Notes under the pieces: model-generated
Seen by the model: the letters and a program-made list of their open reading frames with translations, nothing else
The model's database searches: none
Told to the model about the DNA's origin: nothing
From: Isoetes taiwanensis
Taxonomy: Eukaryota > Streptophyta > Lycopodiopsida > Isoetales > Isoetaceae
Direction of reading: 5' to 3'
Assembly: GCA_021234155.1 (NCBI GenBank)
Contig: JAJEKV010000094.1
Span: forward strand, 1-64,000
Length of the DNA: 64,000 bases
Made by a program: the position numbers and the translations under genes
Shown here: in pieces, positions 1 to 13,690 of the stretch
How the letters are laid out: every line of letters begins with the position of its first letter
Numbering within the stretch: position 1 is the stretch's first letter

Positions 1-3000
1 CCTTGAAATTCTCAAAAGGTCATTAGAATCAAGTAAAGATTGATATGGTGGTGATACATGTCCAGCGAAATTGAGAAAACACATTAGCAGATGTTGAATT
101 TAAGGTATCACCCCAGGTCACTTCAGTGAATTACGGTCCATGGACCCGGGGAGATAGTCAAGGACCACTCTGTAGTGTTAAGTTGATTGGAGGGCTGTTT
201 GATGTTTGGTTGATCTTTCCCCAATTGAATGTGAATAAAGGCGATTTCTAATTTTTAATTGCTTATAGAATGTATACTTATTATGCGATATGTTACGTAT
301 ACATGCTAGCAAAGCATAATTTCATTAGTGTGGACTTTAGGCTGAGTCCATATGACTCCCCAAATATTACGATTTTTTAGAAATAAAGGGTTTTATTTAG
401 TAGAATGATGCAAATTTTGAAAATGTAATGCGAGGTAGGTAGGATGGGCCTTGTATCTATAAAGCCCAAAAGTGCCATAGAGTTTGTGTCTCGCCCAAAG
501 CATACGTGAAGCGATGAATCACCATACAATGGCCGGCGTTTCAATGAAATCTGCATGATGTAAATTCATATTAAATGGTGAGAATGGTCAGGAACGAGGC
601 GCTGACTATGGATTCCTGATAGGCGAAATCACGGTGCCGCTCGGCGTAGAACCAATATTGGCTCATGCGGGTAACCGGGTTGAGGTCGCGAGCGAGATAA
701 ACCAAAATGTACGCGAGAAGAAATGAAACCAACTTCGGGAAGCTCATTAGAGTAAGTGGAGAGTTGATGAAGGATGGCGATGGTAGGATAACTATGGCGG
801 GAGTGGTACGGGAAGGCACGCTTGATTTCCTTAGGCAGCCATATTTCACAGGCGGAAGCCTGCGAAGGAGTTCTTTGAAAATGGAGGATGTTTGGGCTGC
901 AACACTTCGGTCGTTGTTTAAGCTTCTGAAGGAAAAGAGCGTGTGGCTTTAGTACTTGAAACTCATCCTCGGCCTCTATCCAGATGGGGTGGATGGTACA
1001 TTTTGGATACACATCTTGTGGAAACAAGGAACTATCGAGTTCCAAGCGGGATCTAATTGCTGATTAGGCGGATATTGGTAGAAGCGTCCATATTTGATCT
1101 TTATCTATTATTATCTGTGTCTTTTCTGTTCAGCAATCGCTTTCGGTATATTTGTTTAGTTGATATTATTATCTCGTAATCCATGTGTACTCCCATTCCT
1201 ATGTAGATAGAATGTTTTGTCTACATTGAGGCATCGATGGCGTCTTGATTTACGGATAGTAATATCTTATTTCATGGGCCTCACGGTGAAGCAGCCCACT
1301 TTCCTTCGGAGGAGGTGGCTTATTTTCTTTGAGACCGTCTCCTCCCGAGGCTGCCCAGGCACTTTGCCCTTGGATGGCACGAAGGTAGTTTCCATGAAGG
1401 CTTCCACTTTCGGGAAAATTGGGCACCGCCCACTTTCCTTCTTAGAGGCAAAGGAAAAGCGGCGATAGTCGGAAGCCAGAAGATAACAAGCTGACTTATG
1501 CCAATGAGAATCATGCATAACAGTTACATCATCATATCATATAAAGTTATGAAATACATGAGTCATAGATTGCTAATTATTAGTAGTTATTAATCTCAAA
1601 AGCCTCGCTCGGAACCCACACAATATGGATAGTAACATGATACTGTAGAAGTCTTTCTTTCGACGATAGCTATACCATACAGCGAGGGATCGAGAGAGAT
1701 CCCTTTTCAACTTCATGAGCATAAAGATAAATATGGTCATAAAGAGCAAGTAAAGGGTGTCAACATGGGGCTGTGAAGATGGCGAGACATGGCGGCCGGA
1801 ATGTCTTTGTCTTGAGTGAATAAATATATTGCCGCCAAGGAATTATTATTGATGACTCTTGTAGCGGCATTATTGGTTGTATATCGCGGTGTACATCCAG
1901 TAATCTTTCACGTACAATACAGCTTCAATAATGATTGTGGGTATAAATATATCTCAAACAATTTGACCATCAAATTTGGCCGATACAACCATGTGGTCTC
2001 ATTACGGTCACGGCATTGATTCCATCAATGCCAGATGAATCCACGAAAACTTCCAGCGGTCTGTGGCCGAGAGATACCATAGACTGGCCCCGGGATGACC
2101 ACGGTCGCTCTAAATCCCCACCGCCATTATCAGTAATCCCGCCGGCGTTATATCCATCGATGGAATAGAGAGCATCAAATGTACATGATAGAAGATCATT
2201 TGGGGTGCTGGTGAAAATGACTCGAAGAGTCCCCTAAATGAGCAGCTTGTCATCTTGTTATGTCATTGTAATCATCTATGAGATAAAAGTATTAGTACAA
2301 CTTTATCTTTCTCTATTGCAACTTGTCAACATGTCATTGAAATTGGTAGCCATACACTTACACTTATGAATGCTCATGTCGAATGATCTTGCCTTGTGAA
2401 ATTGGCTGGCCCATGAATTCGTACGTCAAGGCCCTTTCGAGAGTGTACCCTTATAATAAGTTACCTATTCATTTAGTATGTCGCCAATAATTGACATCAA
2501 TAATTCTCACATTATAAGCATCCACATTTCATCTCTCATGGCTTCCTTAGGATGCGTCCAGGAGAACATCAGATCCTTCAAGTGCTACTTGAGTTACAGC
2601 GATATTTGCGAGTGCTATATGGCGGTGTTAGTCTTGATCCATGGCTCGATCCATGAGATGGACTGCAGTAGTACGGGGAAGCTCACTGCATTGTGGTCCA
2701 CACATATTGGCTTCTACGTCCGGCCAGTCTTTGGTGAATATACGCTTAGCGGCGTTGGCGGCAGTGACTCTTTGTACACTCGGATATGTTAAATGCGACA
2801 AGGATATAATATGTTGCAGGATACTTAATAAGCATAGTCAATATTATATAATATAGCGTGCACGAAGTAATTCGAGTGCGCTCTTTGATCTCCACTTTGT
2901 TTTACCGACTCCGCCTTTACTTCATGTTTTGATAAGCTTACTCGCGATAAGTGAAGTACGCCCAGCCCAATTTCTGCTTGGAGAGAGAGATAAGCAATCT

Positions 3001-6000
3001 CAAATAAATTTAATAAAAGGCTATAGTTTATGAGGGTTAACCAAATTGGTGGTAGCCCAATTTGGTTAGCAAAATAATAGAAATTTAAGACAAGGAAATA
3101 GGTGCAAGCGTTATCATTTACGAGAAAAGAAGTATGAATAATTATTTATTAACATATTTCGCGTATTTTTCAAATCATAAATTAAGCTCATTAAATTAAG
3201 GCATCTTAGAATAATCCCTCTTGGGTCTCACATCTTTGAAATTTTGAGGTTGTTGTCTTTGCCTCTTTGATCAATTCCATTCTTTGCATAAATCTTGGAC
3301 TCCAGTTCCTCATTCTCATCATATTGCACCTTGATTGTCTTACGTGTTAAGCCACCTCTTCCTCTACATCTTATTTGCTCATCGTGTTGGGACCACATCC
3401 TCTCATCACGATTGACCCTTCACACGTGTTTCCATGATGCTTGTGGTCAGGGCTCCCTAGCAACCTCTTCCTCGAACTTTGAGATGCGCTCAATCATATC
3501 ATTCAGTCCGATCTCTGCTTGATCGCGTTGATGTTGTTTTCTTCTCCTAAATAGTTCCAAATCGAGGCCTAGAGTATTTGCCCTTTTTGAGCTCTACTTG
3601 AATCATACAGCTCTTACATCACATCTCTCGAGTGGTGCACTTACGTTTATGGTTGTAGGCGAGCGGACAAGGTGTCTGGGGAAGGCGAGAAGTTGAAATT
3701 TGAGAGCATTTTGGAAGTAGGGCCTTCTTCTTTCCTCTTTTATCTTCTGTAGAGCTCTTGATTTTTCTCGTCTAACCCTTGTGAGCAGCCAGGGGTTGCT
3801 TTCAGTCATCGTACAAGCAATTTCGGCTTCGTACATCTCAAAGACAATGTTTTATAGCCCTGCTGTACCCGGCTCGGCTAAAAGCACCACCCAGAAAGAA
3901 GTTGAGAGCAGTGCAACCTTCGGCATCAACTTACGTACTAGATAGGTGCGTCCTGCTTTCCCAAGCTGATTTTGCCGATTACTCCTCCCCTGCTGCACCT
4001 TATGCGCGCAAAGTCGATACTGACCGATAGGCGCACGGAAAACAAATGTTAGAAGCGGTGATAATTGACAAACATTGGCCCAATTTTAAAATACATATTT
4101 CTTTGCACACTCGTGATGGCAAATTCTTTTCGATGTCTTATTTTTCGTAAATGCTTGGGAAACTAGCATATTGCTGGATGGTGGAATTAGGCCCGAAGCA
4201 AATATTTATTTCTTTTATGCGATGCGTGGCCATTTCGTCTGGCGACGCCATTAGCGGGGACAAGACATTTGCAACTCGAACTCTAGAGGTAGTGCTTGAT
4301 TACAGTAGGGGGTCACAGGTAGGAACCAGCAAGCTCTGGTGCCGTGTTGTCTTCATAGGATAGGCACTCATTGGCCCAGTGCAGGGTAATAATCTCTTCT
4401 GGTGAGGCTATTTGGTCCCGAATCATCGTGCTTAGGCCCCGGTCAAGGAATTTTCATAATCTTCCTTTGGCCCATTTCTTACATTATATCGAAGTAAGCA
4501 TCAATGAAGGCGGGCGAAGTGTTTACCGTCCACTTTACAAACCTCGCCGGACTAGCATTGGGAAACCCGCCCGAAGGTTCACCCACCCTCCTCAATGGCC
4601 TAGAAGATGTTAAATCCTTTCTTTGTAGAGGGACTCAGGAAGCTTTCCTTCTCCATCTCTTTCGTCATACGCCCATCCATGATGCTACTTGCGAACATAA
4701 GCATCGGATTCTCAGAGTGAATATGGGGTGAAGAGCTTGCCTCAAGGCGACCATGTCTTGAAGTTTCTTCACTTCCTTCATATATACGACAAGGGGCCGC
4801 TCCATTGTTCAATCTTCTTGACTCTCAGGCTCTCTGAGCCTTTTATAGTCGTCTCCCGGTATAATCCTTGCTTCCGCCGGGAATGTGGTGCCATCGCGAA
4901 TCTCCTTCCGGACCTTTGCGGTCAGAGGATGCATGGACTTTAATGGCGGCAAGGGATGTTAATTAGTGAAAAGTCTAAGCCTATCCTTCACCCTCAATTT
5001 TTCTCCTTCTGCGTCCCTTCCATGGGTCTTGCGGCGAATGGCCCGGGCAACTTGATTACACATATTTTGACTTCGTCATCAAGATATACAAAGTGATGCG
5101 TAGTCACATAGTTGACTTCTTAATCGTTTACTTGTCCTGACTTTCCAATCACGCATGACAAAGAAGGCGCGAGATAAAGCAGCATACACATCATCTTAAT
5201 TTTACTTTTTAGTATGAAGTGGTAGCCCATAATTGAATCATCAAACACTCGGGTGAAAGCTGGTGAGCGCCCAATTTCCTGAGCATTTTGAAGTAGGCGG
5301 CGCCTAAGCTGCGGCAGATTTGGGGGTGGAAACCCCCAATTTGAAAAATTGCCAACGAGGCTGAAATTATTTGGCCCAATTTGGGCTGTGAATGCGCCGG
5401 GAACTAATGGTGGCCAGTGCACTTACGAAGTCGCTCCATCGGCCAGGAGTACGCGTTTGCCTTTAAGTAGAATGCCGGATTGCGAAGCTGCTGAATTTCT
5501 TGAAAAAGCTACTTCCCTCGTGCCGTGCTTCTTTGATATATCATTATTCTCACAGCTTACCGCGACGTACTTTCGATTCGCGTGAGATTTCTGCCGGGGA
5601 CTGGCGTTTCGCACTGGCGCTAAAAGAATATAGAGTTCGCGAGTACTTCCCGCTGGGAGCCATGCAAAGCTTGTGTGACAAGCGTTGGGAATTGCCGATA
5701 GTCGTGTGGTTGCCATTAACAATCAGTGCATTTTGCGAGGATCCTGCGACTTCTTCCATGATTTGCTGCGCCTGTACGTGGGTCCGAGATAGCCGCGACA
5801 TGAAGCCGCGGGGAGGTGCATCGTGGTGATAGCGATTAAGTAGAGTGTCCAAGTGCTACGGACTTATGACCTACAAAGTCGCCATTTGCGGGGGCTTTGC
5901 CATCTTGAACACATAAAACTTCGATATGAAGCCCGCGGAGGGTAGATTTACTCTCCACATTAGCGATGCTTGCTATGGCACTGTGACAACTCATATGCGC

Positions 6001-8804
6001 TTCTCACGGGTGGCAGTAAGCCACGAGATGGAGTGAACTTCACGATCTGCTTGAAATTTCACTCTCAGAGTTCTTGAGATGAAGAAGGAGCAAGGACTCC
6101 TCTCAGGGTTTTTAAGATACTGTGATAACACGTCAAAACGCGCCTCTTGACGGACCACCTAGAAATCTTTTCCCATCGCTTGGGGTTCCTCTTGAGACTG
6201 ACTGAGATATATACACTTTCGCATGGAGCGACCTCGTGCTCTCTTCATTCCACCAAATATAAGTTTGAGTAGGCGACTTCTGATTGAATAGCGCCAGTGT
6301 CCTCGCTTGGCTAACATGTCGGGCTCCATTTTGCTGGCCCACATTGCTATTAACTTTCTCTACCTTTCTTGTATGGACTTAGCCACTTGATGTCGTACAC
6401 TTTAGGTTGATTTTTTGCCCACGATATAAAAGTGAGCAGTGCTTTTCATTTTTGATACGTTTTATTAATATCTCTATATCCAATAAACCGTAGTAGCCAT
6501 CAAAATGTCGGTTCTTGATTTGATGCGGCTCTCTAAACTCATATAGGTCCAGCGCCCATCTTCGGCGCAAAGAATGTGGGCTTTCCTTTATCTTGCGTTC
6601 ATCATACATGACTCGTACTTAGATAGTGGAACTTTATAGCGGACAAAAGTCAAGATCTGATGTCTTCAGCGTGATTGAGGAAGTCATCCTTGTTCTCGGC
6701 CGAGACCTCCATGTCGATGGCGATACATGGCAATTCATTTTTCTGCCCTATCTTGCCAAAAAAAGCGGAAGATCGCAGGAAATTGGTTTATGCAGGACCG
6801 GGATGAATATTCCTATCTCTATGCACCGGACCCATTCCTCGACAGCGGAGTCAAAATTTCATTGGGCACACTTTTGGATGCCCGACAAAGCAGTTCTTTC
6901 TTTTCTTTTCTTGCATTCTCTGTGCAATAGCCTCTGCAAATTTGGGTCAGTGCGGGAACGGCGATGCGCTTTGTTAGCGCCATATTAATTCTGCTTGAGC
7001 GGAAAGTAGTATTTGTTAGTACTTGGAGACTTGGGGGCTGAAAGAGGCATTTATACGATGGAAACAAATTAGTACGCCTTCGCGTTGCCACGATCTATAG
7101 CACACCAAATTGGTAGCAGCAATTTAACAAATAACTCATGACGACCTTGAGTCACGAGAAGGCGATTGTATCTGAGGGTGGTGGCTTGCTTGAATTTTGA
7201 ATCCGCACACTAAATTGAAACGCCCAATTTACTTATCCCTCACACGAAAGTAGGCGGGCGCCCGGTTACTTACCTATCGAGGAGAGCGACTTCGCGGGTA
7301 GTAGGCCTTGGTGGAAGTAAATTAGGGGCGGCCCAATTATCTATAAGTCTACCATCCAAGGTGATACATTGCTCCTAGGGATAGGCAAGCTGAAGCGTCG
7401 CTGCACTTGCAGTGTGTCAGGATAAGGCAGCGTCATGCATTTAGTGTGAGGATAAAGTAAATTGGGCGTCATACGTTAGTGTTAGGGAAAAAGTCCGATG
7501 TTTTCTTGAAATGACACACTAAAGGGAAGCAATTTGAGTGCCATCCGATTCACGCATCACAGTACAGCCATCTGTGGGGACATTAGAGGCATCTAGGAAT
7601 GTTCATATGTCGAGAGATGTTATGGCGGGATACTTAAATGAGTAAGCATCCGGTTTATATTAGAAAAGTGAAAGTCCACCTTTACCTTTGCCCACTTGGG
7701 TGGTGAGATGCCATCAAAGCTGTTTAAATTCCCTTGGTATGCGAAGTACCCGAGCGTCGTCAACCAGAGAAGGCATGCAGCAAGGATGGCGACAAGCGGC
7801 GGTAGAGAACCTGGCGCCAAGAGCGCCGATCAAGGCCAAGCGAATTTGGTTGGAGTATAGTCTCGCGGTGAAGCGACTTTCTGGCTTCTAAGAAATATGG
7901 CTTGATGTTTAGCGAACTTCATAAAGAAGCCGCAAAGGGTACCATCTGAGTCGAGGAGAATGAGGGCTTTAAGTTTATGGACCTCTTTTGGGTGAACAAA
8001 ATTATCGTGCATGTAAGCGCTTGGCCCTTTGAAAATAAAATGGGCCGTTGATGGGTTCGGCGTGAGGAATTAATTGTGGACCCTTAATAATGAGTCTTGG
8101 CAGTTTTTGAATTTCAAATCGTCATTAAAAAGCCAAAATTAATTGAGTCATGCACGTGTCATCCGTCCTTTAAAGGGAACTTGTGTTTCAAAGTTAGGGA
8201 CGGACACATTATTCGAAATTAGGTGGGACATTTAACTTTAAAAATGGGGAAATTACATTCAAATTTGGGGAATTCATGTTTAAATGTAAATGCGCTTCAA
8301 ACTGTTGTTTTTCTGGCGTGCCTTGTTTTGGCTACTATCTTTTTACAGGCGGCAAACATCTTTGATTCATATTCATGGCCACGAGATCTCAAAAGGTTTT
8401 GTCTTTGTTCCCACAATTAAATTTGCCATACCTCGATGTGTAATTCTTTGCCAAATGTGATGTGACCCGATTTTTATCAATCACGCCTTTCCATTCGTTT
8501 GTTCATTCAGCACCTCTTCAAGCCTTTGTTCATTTCACACCTTTCCATTCCGCGCCTTTTAGATGGCTTGACCCTTGATTTACTCCTCCTCATTCACAGT
8601 TCTTTGTCACATTTTACATAAACTCTAAATTTAGATCAGTCCGGTCGCCCTTTTCTGAGAAATTGTCATGCAGGATTTGTGCTTTGCTATTTTCTCCATT
8701 AACCCTTGTTTGTGATAGAGGCCCTTCCAATGCTCAATTGTATTTGTTTGGGAGCTCAATGATAAATTCGGTTAGTATACGCCTCCTTAGTTCTCTTAGT
8801 GTGT
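1..8804. other. Degenerate region, no recognisable gene
   Basis: I see no conserved domain, RNA gene or terminal repeat in this stretch on either strand. Short open frames exist (for example 629-1045, 5550-5852 and 6379-6609, all minus), but none resembles a family I know. The visible signal is recurrence of the 9-mer GCCCAATTT or its complement at 1426, 2965, 3055, 4078, 5269, 5374, 7222 and 7459, continuing into the next regions. Base composition is mixed, without long AT-rich tracts. It is most plausibly very old, rearranged transposon DNA; that is inference. Confidence 0.5.
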
Positions 8805-9345
8805 ATGTGGGTGACGGGTAGGTGGCTTGGGATGGGCAAAGCGTATCTCGAAGGTGTTTTATCTTGGTGACAACTAAATTGGGGCCCAGGAGTCTCGCGC
8901 CTACTTCGCGGGTCTTTAACCACCACGAACAAATTGAAGCCCAATTTGTCTTGTGATATATCTGCTTCAGGCGACAACCTTCTTTTGTACCCATTGTGAA
9001 ATTTGTACGCATCAATAATACCCATATATAGCGCTTTGGTCGGTTCAATTAGGTAGCCCAATTTGCAACAATGGGACAAATTAGTGATTAGCCCATATTA
9101 TCCTTTACGTAGATGACGGATAGGTGAAAGCGTAGGGATGGGTCATTTGTATCACCGAATGTGTTTTCTCTTGGTAGCTGATTCTAGGGTGGGTGGGGCC
9201 TGAGTTATGTGTGCCTACTTCTGACTCCTCTGCCAGTTTCGAACAAATTGGTAGCCCAATTTGTCTTGTGAATATAACCTCTTGGTGAAACCTTCTTTTC
9301 TACCCATTGTGAGACTTCGCATCCAATACTAACCTTATACAAGGG
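8805..9345. repeat. Diverged tandem duplication, period about 303 bp
   Basis: Copy 1 (about 8805-9040) and copy 2 (about 9108-9345) share the same order of landmarks: a GTGACGGGTAGG / GATGACGGATAGG start, a GGTGTTTT...CTTGG block, GAACAAATTG, AGCCCAATTTGTCTTGTG, an ACCTTCTTTT block and TACCCATTGTGA. The copies are separated by substitutions and small indels, so the duplication is old. Two of the GCCCAATTT words sit at equivalent positions in the copies (8939 and 9254). Confidence 0.7.
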
Positions 9346-10836
9346 GAATCTAAACACCTCATCATTAAAAAAGGGTTTCCGCCCAATTTTGTGTCCTTGT
9401 AACCATTGAATGGGAGTCCCCAGGTCATTTGCATTTGCTTTCTCGTCTTCCTTACCTCGATTTTAACACTCTTGAAATCCTTGTGCGGGGTTGTGTATCT
9501 CTTCCTTAATAGACATCTAGTAGCAAAGGGAGTTGTTGTGGGGCAAATGACACAATGCACTTCAAGGGAGATATGAAGGACTGCAGCGGCGTGGGTGTGG
9601 AGAAGTGTTGAAGGCCACCATACCCTTCCACGGCCAACTCGGATGCAACCACAATAGCGAAGCCGGGGGGCTCATTCGTTACGTGGAAGTGAAGATGCTC
9701 GTGAGTCGTGCGCTAATGGCGTCCCCAGCAAAACGGTGAGACGCCCGGTGGGGAAGGAGACACAACGGTGACAAGATATACCCTTCTTGAAAAGGATTGT
9801 GAGATATGGCACTCATGCGACTCCATTATTCTTGGAAAGAGATTCATATCTTTCAGGCCTGATGATACAGTTTGTGACCGGTTTACGGGTTTCAAGTTTG
9901 TGGGAGTATCGTGGCGAAGGTTCCCTCCCTTTCTGAAGTGAACATCGTTGCGGGGTTGCTTGCGGGTGCCGGCAGGGATGCTTCGTGAGATGGAGCAATG
10001 ATACCGTCGTGTTGCGGAGTAAAAGGTCACCGGAGATATTAATGTACATAGCAGGCGAATGTGTGTCGGCCGGGGAGCTGAACATCGAAGCACCCAAATT
10101 ATGAGAAAGCGACATTACACTTTTCATTCCGACAACCCGGGGAAGGTTGTTAGGCCACAAAGCTTGCTTTCGTCTCACCACTCGAGAATGCTATCCTCAC
10201 TTACGGGGAGGACCTTGTGTTGCAAGAATAGGTGTTGTGTCAGGGTTCTCTAGGAATCAAGTTGTTAACATCGAAAGGAATTCCTTGCCATGAAATCAAG
10301 TGATAGGGTTACTTTTTGTTTATGACATGTTAAGCCAACAACATGAAAGGTCGAAAAGTGGGGCGGCCCCAGTCTTGCTGCGAGGGAATCTCGTTTTGCG
10401 AAAAGGCGTGGTACCTTGGTCTCGGGATCTCAAAGTCGGCATATCTGAAATGGAAGCCCAATTTCTTGAGGGTGCCGCATAAAGGCCGAACATAGTAAGC
10501 TGTGGCACCTTGAAGCCTAAGCTCCTCGGGCGTTGGATGTGGTAGGTGTTTTCCATGTTCGTGAGGGGAAACGGTGAATCCCTTGCAAGTAGCGGGGGAA
10601 AGCGAGGAGGGATAAAGAAGAATGTCGGGGAAGTTGCACTGCAATGTTTGAAGTCCGGCATTCTAGAAGAGGTTAATCGCGAGGTTGTGGCATTGGCCCG
10701 GCAGAAGGTATCAAGCCGGTTTTCATAGAAGCGTGGAAGCCGAAGTTTCGGGACGTCGGTATCTCATAAAGAAAATTGCATTCTCAAATCGCGATACATG
10801 TGAGGTGATCCGTCTGAGGTTCTGCGAAGACCAAAG
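9346..10836. other. Intergenic or relic DNA, nothing recognised
   Basis: Several minus-strand open frames of about 100-126 codons overlap here (9713-10093, 9813-10181, 10320-10661), but they lie in competing frames with no recognisable domain. GCCCAATTT occurs at 9381 and 10456. I cannot assign a function. Confidence 0.4.
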
Positions 10837-12420
10837 ATGAAGGAGAGGAGGATGTTGCATGATGAAAGAAAAGCGCATAGACTAGAGCATGCCTGCGTGT
10901 CGCACACGATGCTGATGGGTGGAATTATACTCCCACGGTATCGGCCAATATCTTTGTATTATTCGCGACAAAATGGATCAAGCCAAAACAATGATTCCAA
11001 AATTGCAACAATCGTAAAAGTCTCTCACGGAGACTTGACAAAAGAAAACGACATTGCCCGGTGCATTGACTCATGGTCATGGGAATGGATCTTATGGAAA
11101 CTTTGCCACGGACTTATGGCGGATGACTCTAACTTCCATGTAGGTTCTTTGAATAGCATCTTGAAGAGATTAGAGATGGGGCAGCAGTATCACGAGGGAG
11201 GCCACGTGGAGTGCACTGAATCATCTGCTCCAAAATGGGTCTCCTCATTATTGAGAGACACTTGACCTTGGAGTCAAAGTTGTCACTATCAATACCGGCA
11301 TACACGCGCTAATTTGCCCACGAACACGGGGACCATCATTGAAGCCTCGCCCAAGATACTTTATTTAAATTTGGAGCGCATCACGGACCAGAGAACAAGA
11401 ATAGGTATGTCTTCTCCTATCTTTCTTACCTAGTATATCTTGGTGTGTTTGAAGAGATTGAGCTAGGGTTCATGATGCCGGTCCACACACATGATGATCT
11501 CGATGCCTTGTTTGGTAACTTCTCTACATCTTTAAAGAAACTGAGAGGTGCTCACAATGCGAACTCTTTGTATGAATTCCACAAATGCAACTTGAATACA
11601 CCCGTCCCTATGTTGTTGACAAAGTTCGGATTGGAAGGGTTTTATAGAAGGCTACATACCCGGATGGGGATGATAGATTGACGAGGTCATACCACCCTCT
11701 AACTTTCAGATTAGCTATGAATGGTGATTGGCCAGTCATGTATTTAAAACTAGACCCACTTACACGGATTGGTTTGCACTTTGGTGGAATAAAGATGTGG
11801 AAAAAAAGAGGGCGGGGAAGCCCATGATGCGGTTGGATATCTAAAGGCTGCTTCCTCCCAAGAAATCGGTGAAGGACCTTGGCACAACTGCAGCAGATAT
11901 CCACAAGCATATATTGCATTGGGTTGCTTGTTCAGCGTCTAACAAAGGTGCTCCGAAGCGCCAACTACCGCACGCGGTTCACGGCCCGCGATTGAATATT
12001 GGATGAAACTCTTGCAAGAACTTCGGGAACATCGCGTTGGCGAAGGCACTTATAATGACTTCCGGCCATGTACTAGGCAAAGCACAAGCTCCACCTCATG
12101 TAGGCTGTAGTGGTAGAGCCAATTGCTACTATCACTCCTCCTTATGTCGGCCCCTGGAAGGACAAACTGTCTTGGGAATTCAACCCATACAAAGATTTGA
12201 AGAAAGGTATGTTTATTATAGCATACGATGATGTGTTGTGCCCAACTTGGGTGGGGCTATCTTGAGGACCCACAAATGGATGATAAGAAGGAGAACTTTG
12301 AGACTATTACGGTGACTTGGTGGGAGCCAATCCAGTGAGAACCAAGTCTACCCGACTAATTATGCCAATTGTTGGAAAGAAGAGATGGAGCCAACGGCTG
12401 CAAGTGCCGCATAGAAGTGG
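10837..12420 (+). pseudogene. Relic of a DUF7869-like transposon-associated protein
   Basis: Several pieces in shifting frames follow the order I know from a plant family of transposon-associated proteins (DUF7869-like). At about 11374-11400 an ILYLNLE block matches the LYLQLDN motif. At about 11415-11560 there is NRYVFSYLSYLVYLGVFEE, then HTHDDLDALFGNFS, the family's GHTHEDIDALF hallmark. At about 11720-11810 comes WPVMYLK followed by a MWKKR block. At about 12200-12340 a short SH3/BAH-like tail reads GMFIIAYDD, then VTWWEP. Frames change at least four times and stops interrupt the reading, so it cannot make protein as read. The open frame 10837-11265 may be its upstream part, but I do not recognise it. 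The family's molecular role is not known to me. Confidence 0.6.
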
Positions 12421-12820
12421 AGACTATCGACTAAACTTGGGAGCCATCAAACAAGAAGAAGATACCTAATACTATTAAGATACAGGTGCATCTTCTTTGA
12501 GGCATATCACACTTTCATGAGGATGTCAACTAGTGTATGAAAATGAGTCATTCATCCAAGTGTACTAAAAAATGGTCCATAAATTCAGGTATTGTCCATA
12601 ATTAATGAAATTGTGCTTTAATAAACCTGAACTTTCAGCGACTACGACCCCTGGGTATAGCGGTCATCCCTTGGGTTGGGATTTCTGCTATGCCCGGATG
12701 AGCGTGGGCATTGTGGTGGGATTCAACTCCCCAGTCTCACTGATGGCTTGGCTTTGTTTGCTTGTAGTGTACGGAGTTGGAGATCATGTGTGATGCTAGC
12801 AAGGATTATGTATGAAGAAC

Positions 12821-12880
12821 ATCACTTTGATGCCACTGACTGTTGGATCTTTCAGTGGCAACCATTGACTTCAAAGTGAT
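12821..12880. repeat. Small two-part hairpin
   Basis: An outer stem pairs ATCACTTTGA (12821-12830) with TCAAAGTGAT (12871-12880). An inner stem pairs TGCCACTGA (12831-12839) with TCAGTGGCA (12852-12860), leaving a 12-nt loop and a one-sided 10-nt bulge. Both stems are perfect. It could be a tiny foldback element or a structured RNA; the sequence does not decide. Confidence 0.7.
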
Positions 12881-12928
12881 CATCTTTATGAATAGGCTTG
12901 CTGAAGTTCTGTTGAGCCATGCTTTTGT

Positions 12929-13014
12929 TATCTCTGATGTTGCTGAGAGCATGAGCGTTCTGTCACATGAGAGTTGCTAACAAAATACTCAAGCTCTCAT
13001 CGACATCAGAGATA
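12929..13014. repeat. Hairpin with 22-nt arms, miRNA-precursor-like geometry
   Basis: The arm at 12929-12950 and the arm at 12993-13014 pair at 20 of 22 positions around a 42-nt loop. The size resembles a short plant miRNA precursor, but no miRNA family is recognised. The same stretch can also be read as a short open frame starting near 12890 and running towards a CAG|GTAAGT splice-donor-like site at 13033-13038. It may therefore be a piece of an old exon whose palindromy is incidental. Confidence 0.45.
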
Positions 13015-13059
13015 TCCTCAAGGAGACGCTTCAGGTAAGTCCAGAGCATTGGATTCAAG

Positions 13060-13080
13060 TTGGGGTTCGATTCCCCAAGC
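13060..13080 (+). other. tRNA T-arm-like stem-loop (B box)
   Basis: TTGGGG and CCCCAA enclose TTCGATT, the shape and loop of a tRNA T-arm, and GGTTCGATTCC is a perfect pol III B-box match. The preceding AGAGCATTGGATTCAAG resembles a tRNA D-loop/anticodon stem, but no acceptor stem or full cloverleaf can be drawn and the A box is misplaced. It is at best a tRNA-derived remnant or a fragment of a SINE head. Confidence 0.3.
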
Positions 13081-13690
13081 TCACTTAGTTTTGGAATGAT
13101 ATAGTGTATCAGGTCATATGCCATATGCTGTTCAATCAGGTTTTGGAATACTATAGATAGATAGATAGTATTTTTACGTCATCGGGTTATATCATGTGTG
13201 TTGTATCAGCTTTGCAAAATAACCATTGGGTCTGGTTTAGCTCCTTACAAATCGGGCCAACCTGGGGCAGTTTGACCCAGGGTAGTTCATAGAATATTCT
13301 GGGGAATATCACACGATTTCAATTCCTGATATCCGTACCCGAGATTCAATTCCTGAGGCCCTCAGGTCCCGTTGTTTCCCTCTCACCTTTGCCATAAAAA
13401 AGAAATAAAATATTACGGGATTGCATTGTCAGCGGCTCGATCATCGCTTTGGTGATGATCTCTTAAGAATCGCCTCTCGAATGGTTTTGCAATGAGAATG
13501 ATCCACATTAGTTGCATGAAAGAATCCTCACGGCCCTGCTATGAAGTTAGAAGAATCACTTGTTATCAAGAATCACGGCCGAGAATCGATTGATCCCGGG
13601 CATTTGTTGTCTCCTCTGTGGTCTCCAACCAGCTCAAATGAATTAAAAGTCGTAGTAGTGCGGTCGAGAATCACGGTGTGAGCAAAGCAT

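Noticed and set aside
13040-13085. tRNA gene
   Set aside because: Only the T-arm is convincing; there is no acceptor stem, no anticodon arm and the A box spacing is wrong.
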